From positions 1 to 21,959 of the IMG/VR virus record IMGVR_UViG_3300034022_001308: 21,959 bases of DNA, one strand, 5' to 3'. The notes under the pieces were generated by a model, which did no database searches, was not told the DNA's origin, and saw only the letters and a list, made by a program, of their open reading frames with translations. Both the position numbers and the translations under genes were made by a program. The stretch is from a virus. Positions 1 to 9,361 of the stretch are shown in pieces (position 1 is the first letter of the stretch; the number at the start of each line of letters is the position of its first letter).

Positions 1-291
1 TCTAACGGTTACCCACTCCCACCGGACATAGAACACATAAAAACAGTAGGAGTTTTGAAGAATGACCAAATCACAATGTCAGTAATTCAAAACTCTGACT
101 ATTTTTCGATGATAGATTCAATGGATGATATAATCGCATTATGTTGGGAAAATGAAAGTGAAGACGTTGACTTCACCCGTCAAAAAAGATTGGTATTTAA
201 GTTTGGAGAAACAGAACAATCAGTCAAAGATAAATTATACGAAAGAGATATCGTATTAGAGTTTGAAAAAAAAATTGAATATGAACACTAA
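1..291 (+). CDS. C-terminal part of an unknown protein (5' truncated)
   Basis: The reading frame is open from the first base of the window, so this is the last 96 residues of a longer gene that starts to the left. In-frame TTG and ATG codons (55, 79) exist but nothing favours them over a start outside the window. The visible part is acidic, has no membrane segment or low-complexity tract, and ends in a charged Glu/Lys stretch. I do not recognise a family. Its stop overlaps the next gene's ATG by 11 bases, so the two are probably co-transcribed and translationally coupled. Position upstream of the terminase suggests a virion or assembly role, but that is inference from context only. Confidence 0.7.
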   Translation, partial: SNGYPLPPDIEHIKTVGVLKNDQITMSVIQNSDYFSMIDSMDDIIALCWENESEDVDFTRQKRLVFKFGETEQSVKDKLYERDIVLEFEKKIEYEH

Positions 292-1240
292 TCAAAAAAA
301 ATTAAAACTAGTGAAGGAGGGGATTAAAACATCTACTCTAAATAAAATGACTGATAGTCAGGTTGATACGTTGTTCAGTAAATTACAAGAACAAGTTACA
401 ACTACAACTAAACAAGTTAAAACAATTACGGTTCCTCAAAATATTGCAAAAAGTACAGGTGCCGACATTGGTAATGTAAATGTTAAAACAGATGAAAATG
501 GAAATGTAGTTGCAACTGAAATGACGGAAGATGACACATTAAATGTGGTTCAAGACCCAGATGCTACTGAAGATGGAATGGGTATGTTTGAAGAAAAAGA
601 AATTGACGAAAAATTTGAATCAAAAAAACAACAAAAATATTTCTTTGCCAAATGTGGCGATGGAAAAACAAAAGAACAAAAAAAATGGTGTAAAATGGCT
701 GATGAGTTTGCAGAAAAGACTAACTTTGCTAAACTTCCTGAAAAGAAAAAAGAAACAAAAGAAGAATTTGGTATGGGTGACTATAATAAAAAAATAGCAT
801 CTGTTGTGTCTAATTTACATATGAAAAATTTAGACCAAACAACAACACCTAATGTTGAAATTTTTGGGGAGAGTGAAATAGAAAAACATATTATGAGACT
901 CGTAGAAAAACACATCACACCTAAAATGTCTAAAAAAGATTTTAATAATCTTTTAGAAGGAGACACAAAAACTGCACCCGCAAAACCAAAGGTTAGTCCT
1001 GGTACAAAACCAAAACATCCGTTCCAACCTGACCCTGATAAAAAAGGGGCTCCTAAAGCGATGAAAAAAGAAGTTGGTGAAGGAACTGAAGTTGCTCCGG
1101 CAAAACCAAAAGTTAGTCCTGGTACAACACCAAAACATCCTTTTGCTCCGGACCCAAGTAAACAAGGGGCTCCAAAAGCAATTAAAAGAGAATTACCAAG
1201 TTTTTTAAAATTTAATCAGTTAGGTCTTAAAACAAAATAG
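281..1240 (+). CDS. Unknown protein with two tandem Pro/Lys-rich repeats
   Basis: This encodes 319 residues from the ATG at 281. An in-frame TTG at 263 lies deeper in the preceding gene and is less likely. The N-terminal ~110 residues are Thr/Val/Asn-rich. Residues ~105-165 are very Lys/Glu-rich and include QQKYFFAKC and a second Cys (KKWCKMADEF), resembling the short 'QQ-K-F' helical motifs seen in many small phage proteins, though I cannot name a family. The C-terminus has two copies of a 33-residue repeat (residues ~232-264 and ~272-304) of the form PAKPKVSPGT-PKHPF-PDP, likely an extended basic segment. It ends two bases before the next gene. No function is assigned; a structural or nucleic-acid-contacting role is conceivable from the basic repeats. 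Confidence 0.75.
   Translation: MNTNQKKLKLVKEGIKTSTLNKMTDSQVDTLFSKLQEQVTTTTKQVKTITVPQNIAKSTGADIGNVNVKTDENGNVVATEMTEDDTLNVVQDPDATEDGMGMFEEKEIDEKFESKKQQKYFFAKCGDGKTKEQKKWCKMADEFAEKTNFAKLPEKKKETKEEFGMGDYNKKIASVVSNLHMKNLDQTTTPNVEIFGESEIEKHIMRLVEKHITPKMSKKDFNNLLEGDTKTAPAKPKVSPGTKPKHPFQPDPDKKGAPKAMKKEVGEGTEVAPAKPKVSPGTTPKHPFAPDPSKQGAPKAIKRELPSFLKFNQLGLKTK
974..1192 (+). repeat. Two 99-base in-frame tandem repeats, 120-base period
   Basis: Copies at 974-1072 and 1094-1192 encode near-identical Pro/Lys-rich segments (AKPKVSPGT, PKHPF, KxGAPKA). They are separated by a 21-base spacer and differ at scattered bases, so this is an older duplication rather than a fresh slippage product. Confidence 0.85.
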
Positions 1241-1242
1241 TT

Positions 1243-2631
1243 ATGAGCGTAAATTTAAAAATGGAGAAAATATTAAAAGTCAAAAGTGACTTAGATAAAA
1301 AATTAGTTAACGAAGGGTTAACCGGTAATCAACAAACTATGTTAAACGAAATAAATCGTCGTTTAAATGAAGCTCCTGTTAGTTATGATGGTCCTGAAAG
1401 AATGGAACCGGGTATTGAAAGACAAATCAATCAAAGAGAAACACCATATAACGAACATCCGGGATTACCACAAGATGGTGATAGAGATTTTGTTGAACTA
1501 GTTTCTTCACAACGATTTAAAGACTCTGTAGATAAAGTAAGAAGATTTTTAGGTGATACTACACCAATACAAGGAGATAATCCAATGATGGGACTAATGA
1601 GTTCTGTTATGGGTAGTTTACAACAAATTAAAAGAGTTGAAGTTCAACACAAAGAATATCTTGAAAATTTGGCAGTTAATTTAGTTAAGAAAGAATTAGG
1701 TATTCCTGAAGGTCAATTACAATTTGATGTAGAATTAGTTAGTGGTCCGATGGGAGCGTCTGAAGGAATGCAAACACAACCTGAACAACCGGATGAAGAA
1801 GATGTAGAAGAAGCGTTCAAAGAGAGTGAAGAACACCAAGAAGAAATAGAAGACTTTATGGATTCTATGGAAAAATTTAATTTAGAGAAAGCAAAAAGAA
1901 GAATGATTAATTCATTAGTTCAAGGAGCAGCATTTAAAGGTGGTCATATGTATACGTTAGTTAGTGATGAGATAAATAGATTAAGTCCAAACTTATTAAA
2001 TTTATACGGTGTAACACAATCACTAATGGAACATTTATATTGGTTATATCCGGATATGGAAAATATGGCTGGTGGTGGTGGTGGTCAAATGGGACAATCA
2101 GAATCAGACCCTGAAACTGACCCACCAACAATTAAAGCAAAAGCATTCACGTTTCCTTTATTGGTTCACGAGATAGTTAAAGGTATTTATTCATTATATG
2201 GTGACCAAGGCTTACCAAACGACCCTGTTCAAAGAAGTATGGTTGTTGGTGCTGAAGATACATTACCAGCAGAAATTTGGGATTCAAGATTAGGTCCTGT
2301 GTTTTGGGAAAAATTCAGAGAATCTTGGCCTGATAAATTATACGAAGACGACCAAAGACATCTACAACAATACTTATTTATGAAATTGTCTCAATTAGAG
2401 GCGAAGGACTTTGTAGTATTATCAAAAGCTATTATGGCTGATAAACCTGAAGCAAAAGAGGTAATAAATAGAATGGTTAACGAAATCGTTGAAATCCTTA
2501 AAAAACACGAATATGAATCAAAAATGTCAGATGACGAAGATGGTGAGGATGATAGTGAAAATTATGGAGATTACGGATTTGATGACTTAGATGACTTAGA
2601 CGATATTGATTTATCTTCGTTAGGATTCTAA
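1243..2631 (+). CDS. Unknown 462-residue protein upstream of terminase
   Basis: The ATG lies two bases after the previous stop; no other start is competitive. Residues 1-50 form a probable Lys/Glu helix. Residues ~120-150 look helical and amphipathic, residues ~185-215 are strongly acidic, and a Gly-rich linker (GGGGGQMGQ) sits near residue ~280. The C-terminal ~35 residues are almost entirely Asp/Glu/Ser with aromatic residues (DDLDDLDDIDLSSLGF). An acidic tail ending in a hydrophobic residue is common in phage assembly factors that contact basic partners. Its position directly before the large terminase is where T4 has the small terminase gene 16, but the protein is much longer than small terminases and I see no diagnostic motif. 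It stays unassigned. Confidence 0.8.
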   Translation: MSVNLKMEKILKVKSDLDKKLVNEGLTGNQQTMLNEINRRLNEAPVSYDGPERMEPGIERQINQRETPYNEHPGLPQDGDRDFVELVSSQRFKDSVDKVRRFLGDTTPIQGDNPMMGLMSSVMGSLQQIKRVEVQHKEYLENLAVNLVKKELGIPEGQLQFDVELVSGPMGASEGMQTQPEQPDEEDVEEAFKESEEHQEEIEDFMDSMEKFNLEKAKRRMINSLVQGAAFKGGHMYTLVSDEINRLSPNLLNLYGVTQSLMEHLYWLYPDMENMAGGGGGQMGQSESDPETDPPTIKAKAFTFPLLVHEIVKGIYSLYGDQGLPNDPVQRSMVVGAEDTLPAEIWDSRLGPVFWEKFRESWPDKLYEDDQRHLQQYLFMKLSQLEAKDFVVLSKAIMADKPEAKEVINRMVNEIVEILKKHEYESKMSDDEDGEDDSENYGDYGFDDLDDLDDIDLSSLGF

Positions 2632-2652
2632 AAATTACCGACAACATTATGT

Positions 2653-4422
2653 ATGTCGAATTTAACAAGAGAACAAGTATTAATAGAATACGTAAAATGT
2701 AATAGAGATGTTGAATACGCACTTAAAACGTATTTAGAAACATATGATAATACGGTTAAAAAATATGTTCCATTGGAACTTTTCCCTGACCAATTAGCAT
2801 TACTCAACGATTACGAAGAATACAATGAGAATATAGCATTAAAGTACAGACAGGCCGGGGTATCAACAGTTACCGCGGCTTGGATGTCACGTAAACTTAT
2901 ATTTGCAAGAAAAGACGCTCCCGAGAAAATATTGATTATTGCCAACAAGTTGGATACATCATTGGAGATGGCGAACAAAATAAAAGCGTTCGTTGGTCAA
3001 TGGCCGTCTTGGACCGGTGTTGAATTTGATAAAGCCAAAAATTCCCAAAAACATTATAAATTAACAAATGGATGTGAGGTTAAAGCCGTTGCAACATCTA
3101 AGGATGCCTTGCGTGGATTTACACCAACCATACTTGTATTTGATGAGGCGGCCTTTATCGAGGCCGATAGTGATTTCTGGTCTGCCTGTATGGCGTCCCT
3201 ATCTACGGGGGGTAAAGTAATTGTGGTATCAACACCCAATGGTTACGACCAAATTTATTATGAAATATATGACCAAGCATTACGTAATATGAACGACTTC
3301 AAAATTACGGAGATGTTTTGGTATAGAGACCCAAGATACACTAGTGATTTATTTTTAGTTAAAACAAACGATATCATTCATTATCTTTTAAATAAAGAAG
3401 ATTATAAATCAGATGAATTTATTGATTGGTCAAAAATACCTTATAAAGATAGAAACTATGTAGAATTAAGAGTTCTTATGGATGCCGGTTACAAACCTTG
3501 TTCTTCTTGGTTTGAAGCGATGGTTAAGAAATTAAAATACGATAAACGTAAAGTATCTCAGGAGTTAGAATGTAACTTCTTAGGTTCCGGAGATAACGTA
3601 TTTGATTCTCTTATGATGCAAGATATTCGTGAAAATCAAGTGAAAGAACCTGTTAGTAAAATGATGGGTAATGCTCTTTGGATTTGGAAAGAACCCGTTG
3701 TTGGACATAAATACATTATGGGTGTCGACGTTTCTCGTGGAGATTCAGAAGATTTTAGTTCATTTCAAATTGTCGACTTCGATACAATGGAACAAGTTGC
3801 CGAATTTGTCGGTAAATTACCACCTGACACTATGGCAGAAATTTGCCATAAATGGGCGACAATATATTCTTGTTTCATTGTAATTGATATTACCGGTGGA
3901 ATGGGGGTATCAACATCAAGAAAACTACAAGAAATGAATTATCGTGATTTATATGTTGATGGTGTTGATTTATCTAATAAATGGAAATACGACCCAGCTG
4001 CGGCTGATAAAATTCCCGGAATAAATTTTAATAATAAAAGGGTTCAAATTATTGCGTCATTTGAAGAGGCGATGAGACATAAATTCAGAATTTATAGTTC
4101 TCGTTTATATAATGAAATGAACACCTTTGTATATATCAATGGTCGACCTGACCACCAAAAAGGACATCACGACGATTTAATTATGTCAATCGCGATGGCC
4201 ACTTACGTTGCGGAATCTTCATTTAGTAAATTAACAAAGGTTACAGAACATACTAAAGCAATGTTAGATTCTTGGTCTGTTAATAATAATGAGGCTATTA
4301 AAGAAAGTATTAATTTTGACCCTGTGATACCTATGTATCAAAATAGGGTTAACCAATTTAATGGTCAACAAGTCAGTAAAGACGATTATGCAAAATATGG
4401 CTGGTTATTTGGAGTTAGGTAA
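2653..4422 (+). CDS. terL: Terminase large subunit, T4 gp17-like
   Basis: This is the ATP-driven DNA packaging motor and headful nuclease that docks on the portal. The 589 residues are close to the ~610 of T4 gp17. ATPase motifs: deviant Walker A KYRQAGVSTVT (residues ~64-74), Walker B ILVFDEA (160-166, with D164 and presumed catalytic E165), and coupling motif STPNG (193-197). The C-terminal RNase H-like nuclease is marked by GVDVSRGDSEDFS (D359), IVIDITGGMGV (D412) and GHHDDLIMS (D507/D508), the expected acidic metal-binding triad. The usual P-loop Lys just before Ser/Thr is Val here; other terminases of the K-x-R-Q-x-G-x-S-T type also lack it. The gene begins 21 bases after the previous stop with no Shine-Dalgarno. 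Confidence 0.97.
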   Translation: MSNLTREQVLIEYVKCNRDVEYALKTYLETYDNTVKKYVPLELFPDQLALLNDYEEYNENIALKYRQAGVSTVTAAWMSRKLIFARKDAPEKILIIANKLDTSLEMANKIKAFVGQWPSWTGVEFDKAKNSQKHYKLTNGCEVKAVATSKDALRGFTPTILVFDEAAFIEADSDFWSACMASLSTGGKVIVVSTPNGYDQIYYEIYDQALRNMNDFKITEMFWYRDPRYTSDLFLVKTNDIIHYLLNKEDYKSDEFIDWSKIPYKDRNYVELRVLMDAGYKPCSSWFEAMVKKLKYDKRKVSQELECNFLGSGDNVFDSLMMQDIRENQVKEPVSKMMGNALWIWKEPVVGHKYIMGVDVSRGDSEDFSSFQIVDFDTMEQVAEFVGKLPPDTMAEICHKWATIYSCFIVIDITGGMGVSTSRKLQEMNYRDLYVDGVDLSNKWKYDPAAADKIPGINFNNKRVQIIASFEEAMRHKFRIYSSRLYNEMNTFVYINGRPDHQKGHHDDLIMSIAMATYVAESSFSKLTKVTEHTKAMLDSWSVNNNEAIKESINFDPVIPMYQNRVNQFNGQQVSKDDYAKYGWLFGVR

Positions 4423-4429
4423 TATTTAT
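4422..4429 (+). promoter_or_regulatory. ATATTTAT motif, candidate late promoter element
   Basis: This octamer is in the 20-base gap after the terminase gene, 13 bases before the ATG at 4443. The same octamer recurs before several other plus-strand genes in the window. T4 late promoters have the comparable AT octamer TATAAATA, whose reverse complement is TATTTATA, so orientation and function are inferred, not shown. Confidence 0.45.
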
Positions 4430-4442
4430 CAAATAAAGAATA

Positions 4443-6476
4443 ATGGGTTTAACGGAAAGAAAAAAGTCAGGTAGGATATTTGACGGGTCATTACTTAATG
4501 TTCCGGGCCAAGGAATATTGACCAAAAAAATTCAATCTTCATTTACAAAAAATTTACCTTATCAATCTGATATTAATGGGGGAGTACCTCCGTTACCTAC
4601 ACCGTCTATTACACCATCGTCAACTCCATTATTACCTTGTGACTTTACTGGTGTAGATATTACTACACAGACACCTACACCAACACCGTCAAATACTCCT
4701 ACACCAACTATTACGCCAAGTACAACACCATTAAACTGTGATTTCACATATGTTATTGGTTCTATTACAAATACCCCAACACCTACAAATACGGTAACAC
4801 CAACAAATACTCCAACAAATACGGTAACACCAACACAAACACCAACAAATACTCCAACAAATACGGTAACACCAACATATACTCCAACTCCAACGGTTAC
4901 ACCTGCGGAATGTAGCATTTCATTAGATAATGTTGTATTAATCTCAGGAACAACTTGGGCTTATTACTTTAATAATTTACCAGCAAATTGTGAACAATTA
5001 TTCTTATCATATTCGTTAGATAATGATAATTGGACTTCAATTGAAGTTAATGATTGTTATACAAATCCAGCCTTATATGATATCGGTCCACTTGGTGATG
5101 TTTTAATTTATTTTAGAATAACTCAAGAATGTGGTGGATATCCAACAACATCAAATGTTTTCACTAGTTGTACTAATTGTGGTTATTATGAATTAAGTGG
5201 AACTTATTTCCCTGTATTTGGGTCGTACTCTACTTTTGAATATATCCCTTGTGATGGAAGTAGTCCAGTCACAGTTAATGTTGATAATAGTTATCTTCCA
5301 TTTATCCCACCACCTGTAGTAAATGTTTGTGCCAAATGTTCTTATGGTGTGGTAAAACTAATAGGTAAAGGTTCTTATACTTTAATAACAAATATTTGCC
5401 CAAGTCCTACACCAACACCAACTCCAACTCTTACCCCAACACCTACAGTTACATTAACACCAACATTAACAAATACCCCAACTGAGACCCCAACAAATAC
5501 ACCAACTGAGACTCCAACAAATACACCAACTAATACTCCAACACCTACACCAACTAATACATTAACACCAACATTAACACCAACAAATACTGAAACTCCA
5601 ACAAATACACCAACTAATACTGAAACTCCAACAAATACACCAACTAATACATTAACGTCAACACCAACATTAACACCAACTAATACATTAACACCAACAC
5701 CGACAATGACGCCAACACCAACAAATCCATATGCACCGGGTAATAATGTATTTGTCGATAATTTTACTAGAGCCGCGGTTAGTCCGGGTGGTACTCCATC
5801 AATTGCATACACATCTACAATAACAAATCTTGGTAATATTGGTATTGGTGCGGGAATTTTCCTAAGAATGAGGTCGGACACTACTCTCACAACAGGTAGA
5901 CTTTATACTATGTCAACGTATACTTTAGTCGGTAATCCTAATTTCTATTCTCAATTAAATTTAAACCCAACAATTGTTAATTGGTCTGTGAATGTAAGGA
6001 ATAATTACAACGCAATTTTAGATGGGTTTGATTCAGGTCTTTTTGGTCAAGCAGTTATTTTAGCATCAAATGGTAGTGACGTATTGACTAATGGTAATGG
6101 ATACGCATTAGTTTATGGTGGTTCAGGAACTAGACAGTGGAGATTAGTTAGTTTCACAGGAGGATTACAAGCAAACGCTAATATAACAACAATTTTATCA
6201 ACACCATTGTCACCAGGATTTTCGGATACGGATTATTTAAGCTTAAAAGTGTCTTACAATTCAACAACAAATAATTGGACTTTATCTTTTAGAAATGATG
6301 GTAATTCTGATTGGATAGATTCTAGATTAACAACAGGATATAGTACCCCTAGTTCAGCAACAAATTCAACATATACCAATGTAACATTAGATTCGTTCGG
6401 ATATTTCTATAATTTTGGAGCAACACCAACTTTAGTCAATTCTCTTTTTGACAACTTTAACGTATATTACAATTAA
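4443..6476 (+). CDS. Modular Thr/Pro-stalk protein with LamG-like C-terminus
   Basis: This 677-residue protein is probably a virion adhesin or fibre component; the role is inferred from architecture and position. Residues 1-45 are a basic N-terminus unlike those of the three following proteins. Residues ~75-153 are T-P-T/N-T-P repeats broken by Cys-containing spacers ([19 protein letters not shown]). Residues ~155-251 are a Cys-containing beta module nearly identical to one in the next gene. Residues ~245-320 are a second Cys module ([10 protein letters not shown]). Residues ~320-430 are a long T-P stalk. From ~435 to the end is a beta-rich domain starting VFVDNFTRA with Trp/Gly-rich strands ([11 protein letters not shown]), reminiscent of LamG/concanavalin-type sugar-binding folds. 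There is no signal peptide or membrane segment, fitting a virion protein and not a secreted bacterial one. Confidence 0.85.
   Translation: MGLTERKKSGRIFDGSLLNVPGQGILTKKIQSSFTKNLPYQSDINGGVPPLPTPSITPSSTPLLPCDFTGVDITTQTPTPTPSNTPTPTITPSTTPLNCDFTYVIGSITNTPTPTNTVTPTNTPTNTVTPTQTPTNTPTNTVTPTYTPTPTVTPAECSISLDNVVLISGTTWAYYFNNLPANCEQLFLSYSLDNDNWTSIEVNDCYTNPALYDIGPLGDVLIYFRITQECGGYPTTSNVFTSCTNCGYYELSGTYFPVFGSYSTFEYIPCDGSSPVTVNVDNSYLPFIPPPVVNVCAKCSYGVVKLIGKGSYTLITNICPSPTPTPTPTLTPTPTVTLTPTLTNTPTETPTNTPTETPTNTPTNTPTPTPTNTLTPTLTPTNTETPTNTPTNTETPTNTPTNTLTSTPTLTPTNTLTPTPTMTPTPTNPYAPGNNVFVDNFTRAAVSPGGTPSIAYTSTITNLGNIGIGAGIFLRMRSDTTLTTGRLYTMSTYTLVGNPNFYSQLNLNPTIVNWSVNVRNNYNAILDGFDSGLFGQAVILASNGSDVLTNGNGYALVYGGSGTRQWRLVSFTGGLQANANITTILSTPLSPGFSDTDYLSLKVSYNSTTNNWTLSFRNDGNSDWIDSRLTTGYSTPSSATNSTYTNVTLDSFGYFYNFGATPTLVNSLFDNFNVYYN
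4671..4904 (+). repeat. Thr/Pro (PTPT, TNTPT) codon repeats, first block
   Basis: Six-base units of the type ACNCCN, mixed with AAYAC, encode alternating Thr-Pro and Asn-Thr-Pro. The block is interrupted at ~4735-4775 by a short non-repetitive spacer. It encodes an extended stalk joining globular modules. Confidence 0.85.
4895..5195 (+). repeat. Cys-module cassette, copy 1 of 2
   Basis: This ~301-base segment is repeated at 6860-7163 in the next gene with long exact stretches, including synonymous positions, and one 3-base length difference (Gly-Asp-Val versus Ala-Asn-Asp-Ile region). It encodes residues ~153-251, from [10 protein letters not shown] to CGYYEL. Confidence 0.9.
5401..5730 (+). 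repeat. Thr/Pro codon repeats, second block
   Basis: About 330 bases of near-continuous ACNCCN/AAYACN units encode TPT, NTPT and ETPT repeats (residues ~320-430). It contains internal larger repeats such as the [10 protein letters not shown] unit. It links the Cys modules to the LamG-like domain. Confidence 0.88.
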
Positions 6477-6482
6477 TAAAAT

Positions 6483-9359
6483 ATGGGAACAATTATAGAA
6501 ATATTAACAACAAATTACGACGGACAATTATCCGATATTACCTTTTACCCTTGTTCGGGGGGAAGTATTAATATTGGGCAAGTTACCTTACCATATAATT
6601 ACGAAACAGAAGATTACTACGGTACATATGTTATTTATATACCTAATTACGATAAAACTTGTGAATTAGTTGTTCCTTGTTTGTCCCCAACACCAACATT
6701 AACACCAACAAATACGCCAACAAATACACCAACAAATACACCAACAAACACTTTAACTCCAACAAATACCGAAACACCAACAAACACACCAACATATACT
6801 CCAACAAATACGGTAACACCAACGTATACTCCAACACCAACATATACTCCAACACCAACGGTTACTCCTGCGGAATGTAGTATTACGTTAGATAATGTTG
6901 AATTAATCTCAGGAACAACTTGGGCTTACCACTTTACTAATTTACCGGCAAATTGTGAACAATTATTCTTATCATATTCATTAGATAACGATAATTGGAC
7001 TTCAATTGAAGTTAATGATTGTTATACAAACCCAGCCTTATACGATATTGGTCCACTTGCTAACGATATTTTAATTTATTTTAGAATAACTCAAGAATGT
7101 GGTGGATATCCAACAACATCAAATGTGTTCACTAATTGTACTGATTGTGGTTATTATGAATTAGACGGTGGTTTAGGTAACGGAGGTATTTCAACTTTCC
7201 AATACCAACTTTGTAGTGGAGGTGCTCCGGTTACCGTGAATATCCCACAAATAGAAACTATTCCAACAAATAAAGTTTATGTATGTGGTAAATGTTCATA
7301 TGGTATAAATAAATTAACTATATCAGGTAGTTATGAGTTACTTACAAATGTTTGTCCTTGTGATTTAACAGGGGTTGACCTTCCTTCACCTACATTAACA
7401 CCAACAAATACCCCAACACCTACGTATACACCATCACCAACACCAACACCTTTACCTCCATTTATTTCAGTTTGGAGAACAACAACACCATCTGAAAGTA
7501 TTACATTACCATATTTAATTGATGGTACTTATGAAGGTATTATTGATTGGGGTGACGGTAATACATCAGTAAATTCATACGCAAATAGAACACATACATA
7601 TACCTCATCAGGTGACTATACAGTAACAATTACAGGAACTATTAAACGATTTACTTTCGCATCTACATCACAATTTAATTATATTAATAATAGTAAAATT
7701 AGAGAAATACTACAATGGGGTTCGATTAATTTAGGTAGTGACTATAATAATTTTTACAATTGTGTTAATTTAATATTAACAAATGTGACGGATGTTTTAA
7801 ATTTATCTGAAAAACAAACTTTAATATCTTTATTTCATAATTGTAATTCAATAACTACAATTAATAACATCAATAGTTGGGATATATCGAATATTACAGA
7901 TATTAGTAATACGTTTTATAATACTCAATTTAATCAGGACATTAGTGGATGGGATGTTTCAAATGTGAATGTTATGAATTATACATTTTATAGTACACCA
8001 TTTAATCAAGACATTAGTGGGTGGGACGTTTCAAATGTGACTAGTATGTTCGGTATGTTTTGGGATACACCATTTAACCAACCTATAGGTATTTGGAATG
8101 TTTCAGGCGTTACCAATATGGGTAATATGTTTACTAACTCTACGTTATTTAACCAACCGTTATCGGGATGGAATGTGTCTAATGTAACTAATATGTCTCA
8201 AATGTTTGCGGGGACCGCATTCAATAGACCTATTGAAAATTGGGATGTTTCAAAAGTTAGTAATATGTACTATATGTTTAATAACGCTACGTCATTTGAC
8301 CAACCATTATCCGGATGGAATGTAAGTAAAGTGTTTGTTATGCAAAATATGTTTGCGGGAACTCCATTTAACCAACCTATTGGAAATTGGAATGTATCGG
8401 GTGTTACTAATATGGGTTATATGTTTTATAACAATTTAGTATTTGACCAACCATTATCAGGGTGGAACGTATCAAGAGTTCAAAGTATGGCGGGTATGTT
8501 TTATGGTTGTATTCAATTTAATCAAGATATTACTGGTTGGGATGTGTCAAAAGTTGTTGGTATGAGTCAAATGTTTGTTAACACACCATTTAACCAACCT
8601 ATAGGTATTTGGAATGTTTCAGGCGTTACCAATATGGAAAGTATGTTTGTTAATGCTACGTCATTTGACCAACCATTATCAGGATGGAACGTGTCTAATG
8701 TAACTAATATGTCTCAAATGTTTTACAATAGTCCATTTAACCAACCAATTGGAAATTGGGATGTATCAAACGTTACCAATATGGGTTATATGTTTTATAG
8801 TACACCATTTGACCAACCGTTATCAGGATGGAGTACAAGTAATGTTCAATCTATGACCGCTATGTTTTGGTCGTCACCATTTAATCAACCAATTGGAAAT
8901 TGGGATGTTTCAAGTGTTGTTAGTATGAATTTAATGTTTAATGACACACCATTTAACCAACCATTATCCGGATGGAATGTGTCAAATGTTGGTAATATGA
9001 CTAGTATGTTTCAAACAAGCCCATTTAATCAACCAATTGGAAATTGGGATGTTTCAAGTGTTGTTAAAATGGCAAATATGTTTAATAATAATTCATCTTT
9101 TAATCAACCAATCGGAAATTGGGATATATCTAACGTAAATGATTTTACGGGTTTTATGGCGAGTAAAACATCGTTAACATTCTCAACATTAAATTTAGAC
9201 AATATTTACAATGGATGGTCGACCAAAAATCCTCAAATAGGTAGAACAATAACCTTTGGTTCGGCCAAATACACATCAGCAGGTTCTGCTGGAAAATCAA
9301 TCTTAGAAGGAACCGGTAGTGGTGAATATGGTTGGTTTATAACAGATGGAGGAATTTAA
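6483..9359 (+). CDS. Giant modular adhesin with PKD-like domain and BspA-type repeats
   Basis: This 958-residue protein begins six bases after the previous stop. Residues ~1-65 are an N-terminal module shared with the next two proteins ([31 protein letters not shown]). Residues ~69-129 are a T-P stalk. Residues ~130-227 are the Cys cassette shared with the preceding gene, and ~227-300 a second Cys module (CGKCSYG). A short T-P linker leads to a PKD-like domain at ~326-385 with the signature DWGDG (355-359), [15 protein letters not shown]. Residues ~463-896 hold about 18 repeats of 24-25 residues of the form [18 protein letters not shown], the bacterial surface 26-residue/DUF285 (BspA-like) repeat. 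A Gly-rich cap follows ([17 protein letters not shown]). Such repeats are best known from bacterial surface adhesins; here a host- or polysaccharide-binding virion role is inferred. Confidence 0.9.
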   Translation: MGTIIEILTTNYDGQLSDITFYPCSGGSINIGQVTLPYNYETEDYYGTYVIYIPNYDKTCELVVPCLSPTPTLTPTNTPTNTPTNTPTNTLTPTNTETPTNTPTYTPTNTVTPTYTPTPTYTPTPTVTPAECSITLDNVELISGTTWAYHFTNLPANCEQLFLSYSLDNDNWTSIEVNDCYTNPALYDIGPLANDILIYFRITQECGGYPTTSNVFTNCTDCGYYELDGGLGNGGISTFQYQLCSGGAPVTVNIPQIETIPTNKVYVCGKCSYGINKLTISGSYELLTNVCPCDLTGVDLPSPTLTPTNTPTPTYTPSPTPTPLPPFISVWRTTTPSESITLPYLIDGTYEGIIDWGDGNTSVNSYANRTHTYTSSGDYTVTITGTIKRFTFASTSQFNYINNSKIREILQWGSINLGSDYNNFYNCVNLILTNVTDVLNLSEKQTLISLFHNCNSITTINNINSWDISNITDISNTFYNTQFNQDISGWDVSNVNVMNYTFYSTPFNQDISGWDVSNVTSMFGMFWDTPFNQPIGIWNVSGVTNMGNMFTNSTLFNQPLSGWNVSNVTNMSQMFAGTAFNRPIENWDVSKVSNMYYMFNNATSFDQPLSGWNVSKVFVMQNMFAGTPFNQPIGNWNVSGVTNMGYMFYNNLVFDQPLSGWNVSRVQSMAGMFYGCIQFNQDITGWDVSKVVGMSQMFVNTPFNQPIGIWNVSGVTNMESMFVNATSFDQPLSGWNVSNVTNMSQMFYNSPFNQPIGNWDVSNVTNMGYMFYSTPFDQPLSGWSTSNVQSMTAMFWSSPFNQPIGNWDVSSVVSMNLMFNDTPFNQPLSGWNVSNVGNMTSMFQTSPFNQPIGNWDVSSVVKMANMFNNNSSFNQPIGNWDISNVNDFTGFMASKTSLTFSTLNLDNIYNGWSTKNPQIGRTITFGSAKYTSAGSAGKSILEGTGSGEYGWFITDGGI
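6687..6869 (+). repeat. Thr/Pro codon repeats in second adhesin
   Basis: Short-period ACACCAACAAAY units encode [10 protein letters not shown] and related repeats between the N-terminal module and the Cys cassette. A smaller block of the same type occurs at ~7387-7456 before the PKD-like domain. Confidence 0.85.
6860..7163 (+). repeat. Cys-module cassette, copy 2 of 2
   Basis: This is the partner of 4895-5195. Copies match over long uninterrupted runs, for example around the [19 protein letters not shown] coding part, while flanking stalk sequences differ. That points to recent duplication or gene conversion. Confidence 0.9.
7870..9170 (+). repeat. About 18 DUF285/BspA-like repeats (72-75 bases each)
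   Basis: In-frame repeats encode FNQ[PD]I-[GS]-W-[DN]-VS-[NK]-V-x-x-M-x-x-MF. Many neighbouring units alternate between a QPIGNW type and a QPLSGW type, giving a two-unit higher-order period of roughly 147 bases. The array forms a probable elongated solenoid. Confidence 0.92.
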
Positions 9360-9361
9360 AT

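Noticed and set aside
315-325. AGGAGG-like sequence as a ribosome binding site
   Set aside because: It lies inside the coding frame and no start codon follows at suitable spacing; other starts in the window have no Shine-Dalgarno.
4562-5890. Long minus-strand open frames with VGVGVFVGV-type translations opposite the adhesin genes
   Set aside because: They are the complement of Thr-Pro codon repeats; the six-base period keeps all frames open. No start context or domain content.
6643-6880. Alternative-frame ORFs across the Thr/Pro repeats (also near 12394-12669)
   Set aside because: They encode only Asn/Thr/Tyr or Leu/Val repeats that mirror the true frame.
9332-9361. Upstream ATG at 9332 for the third adhesin
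   Set aside because: It overlaps the preceding gene by 28 bases and adds ten residues that do not align with the shared N-terminal module, which begins cleanly at 9362.
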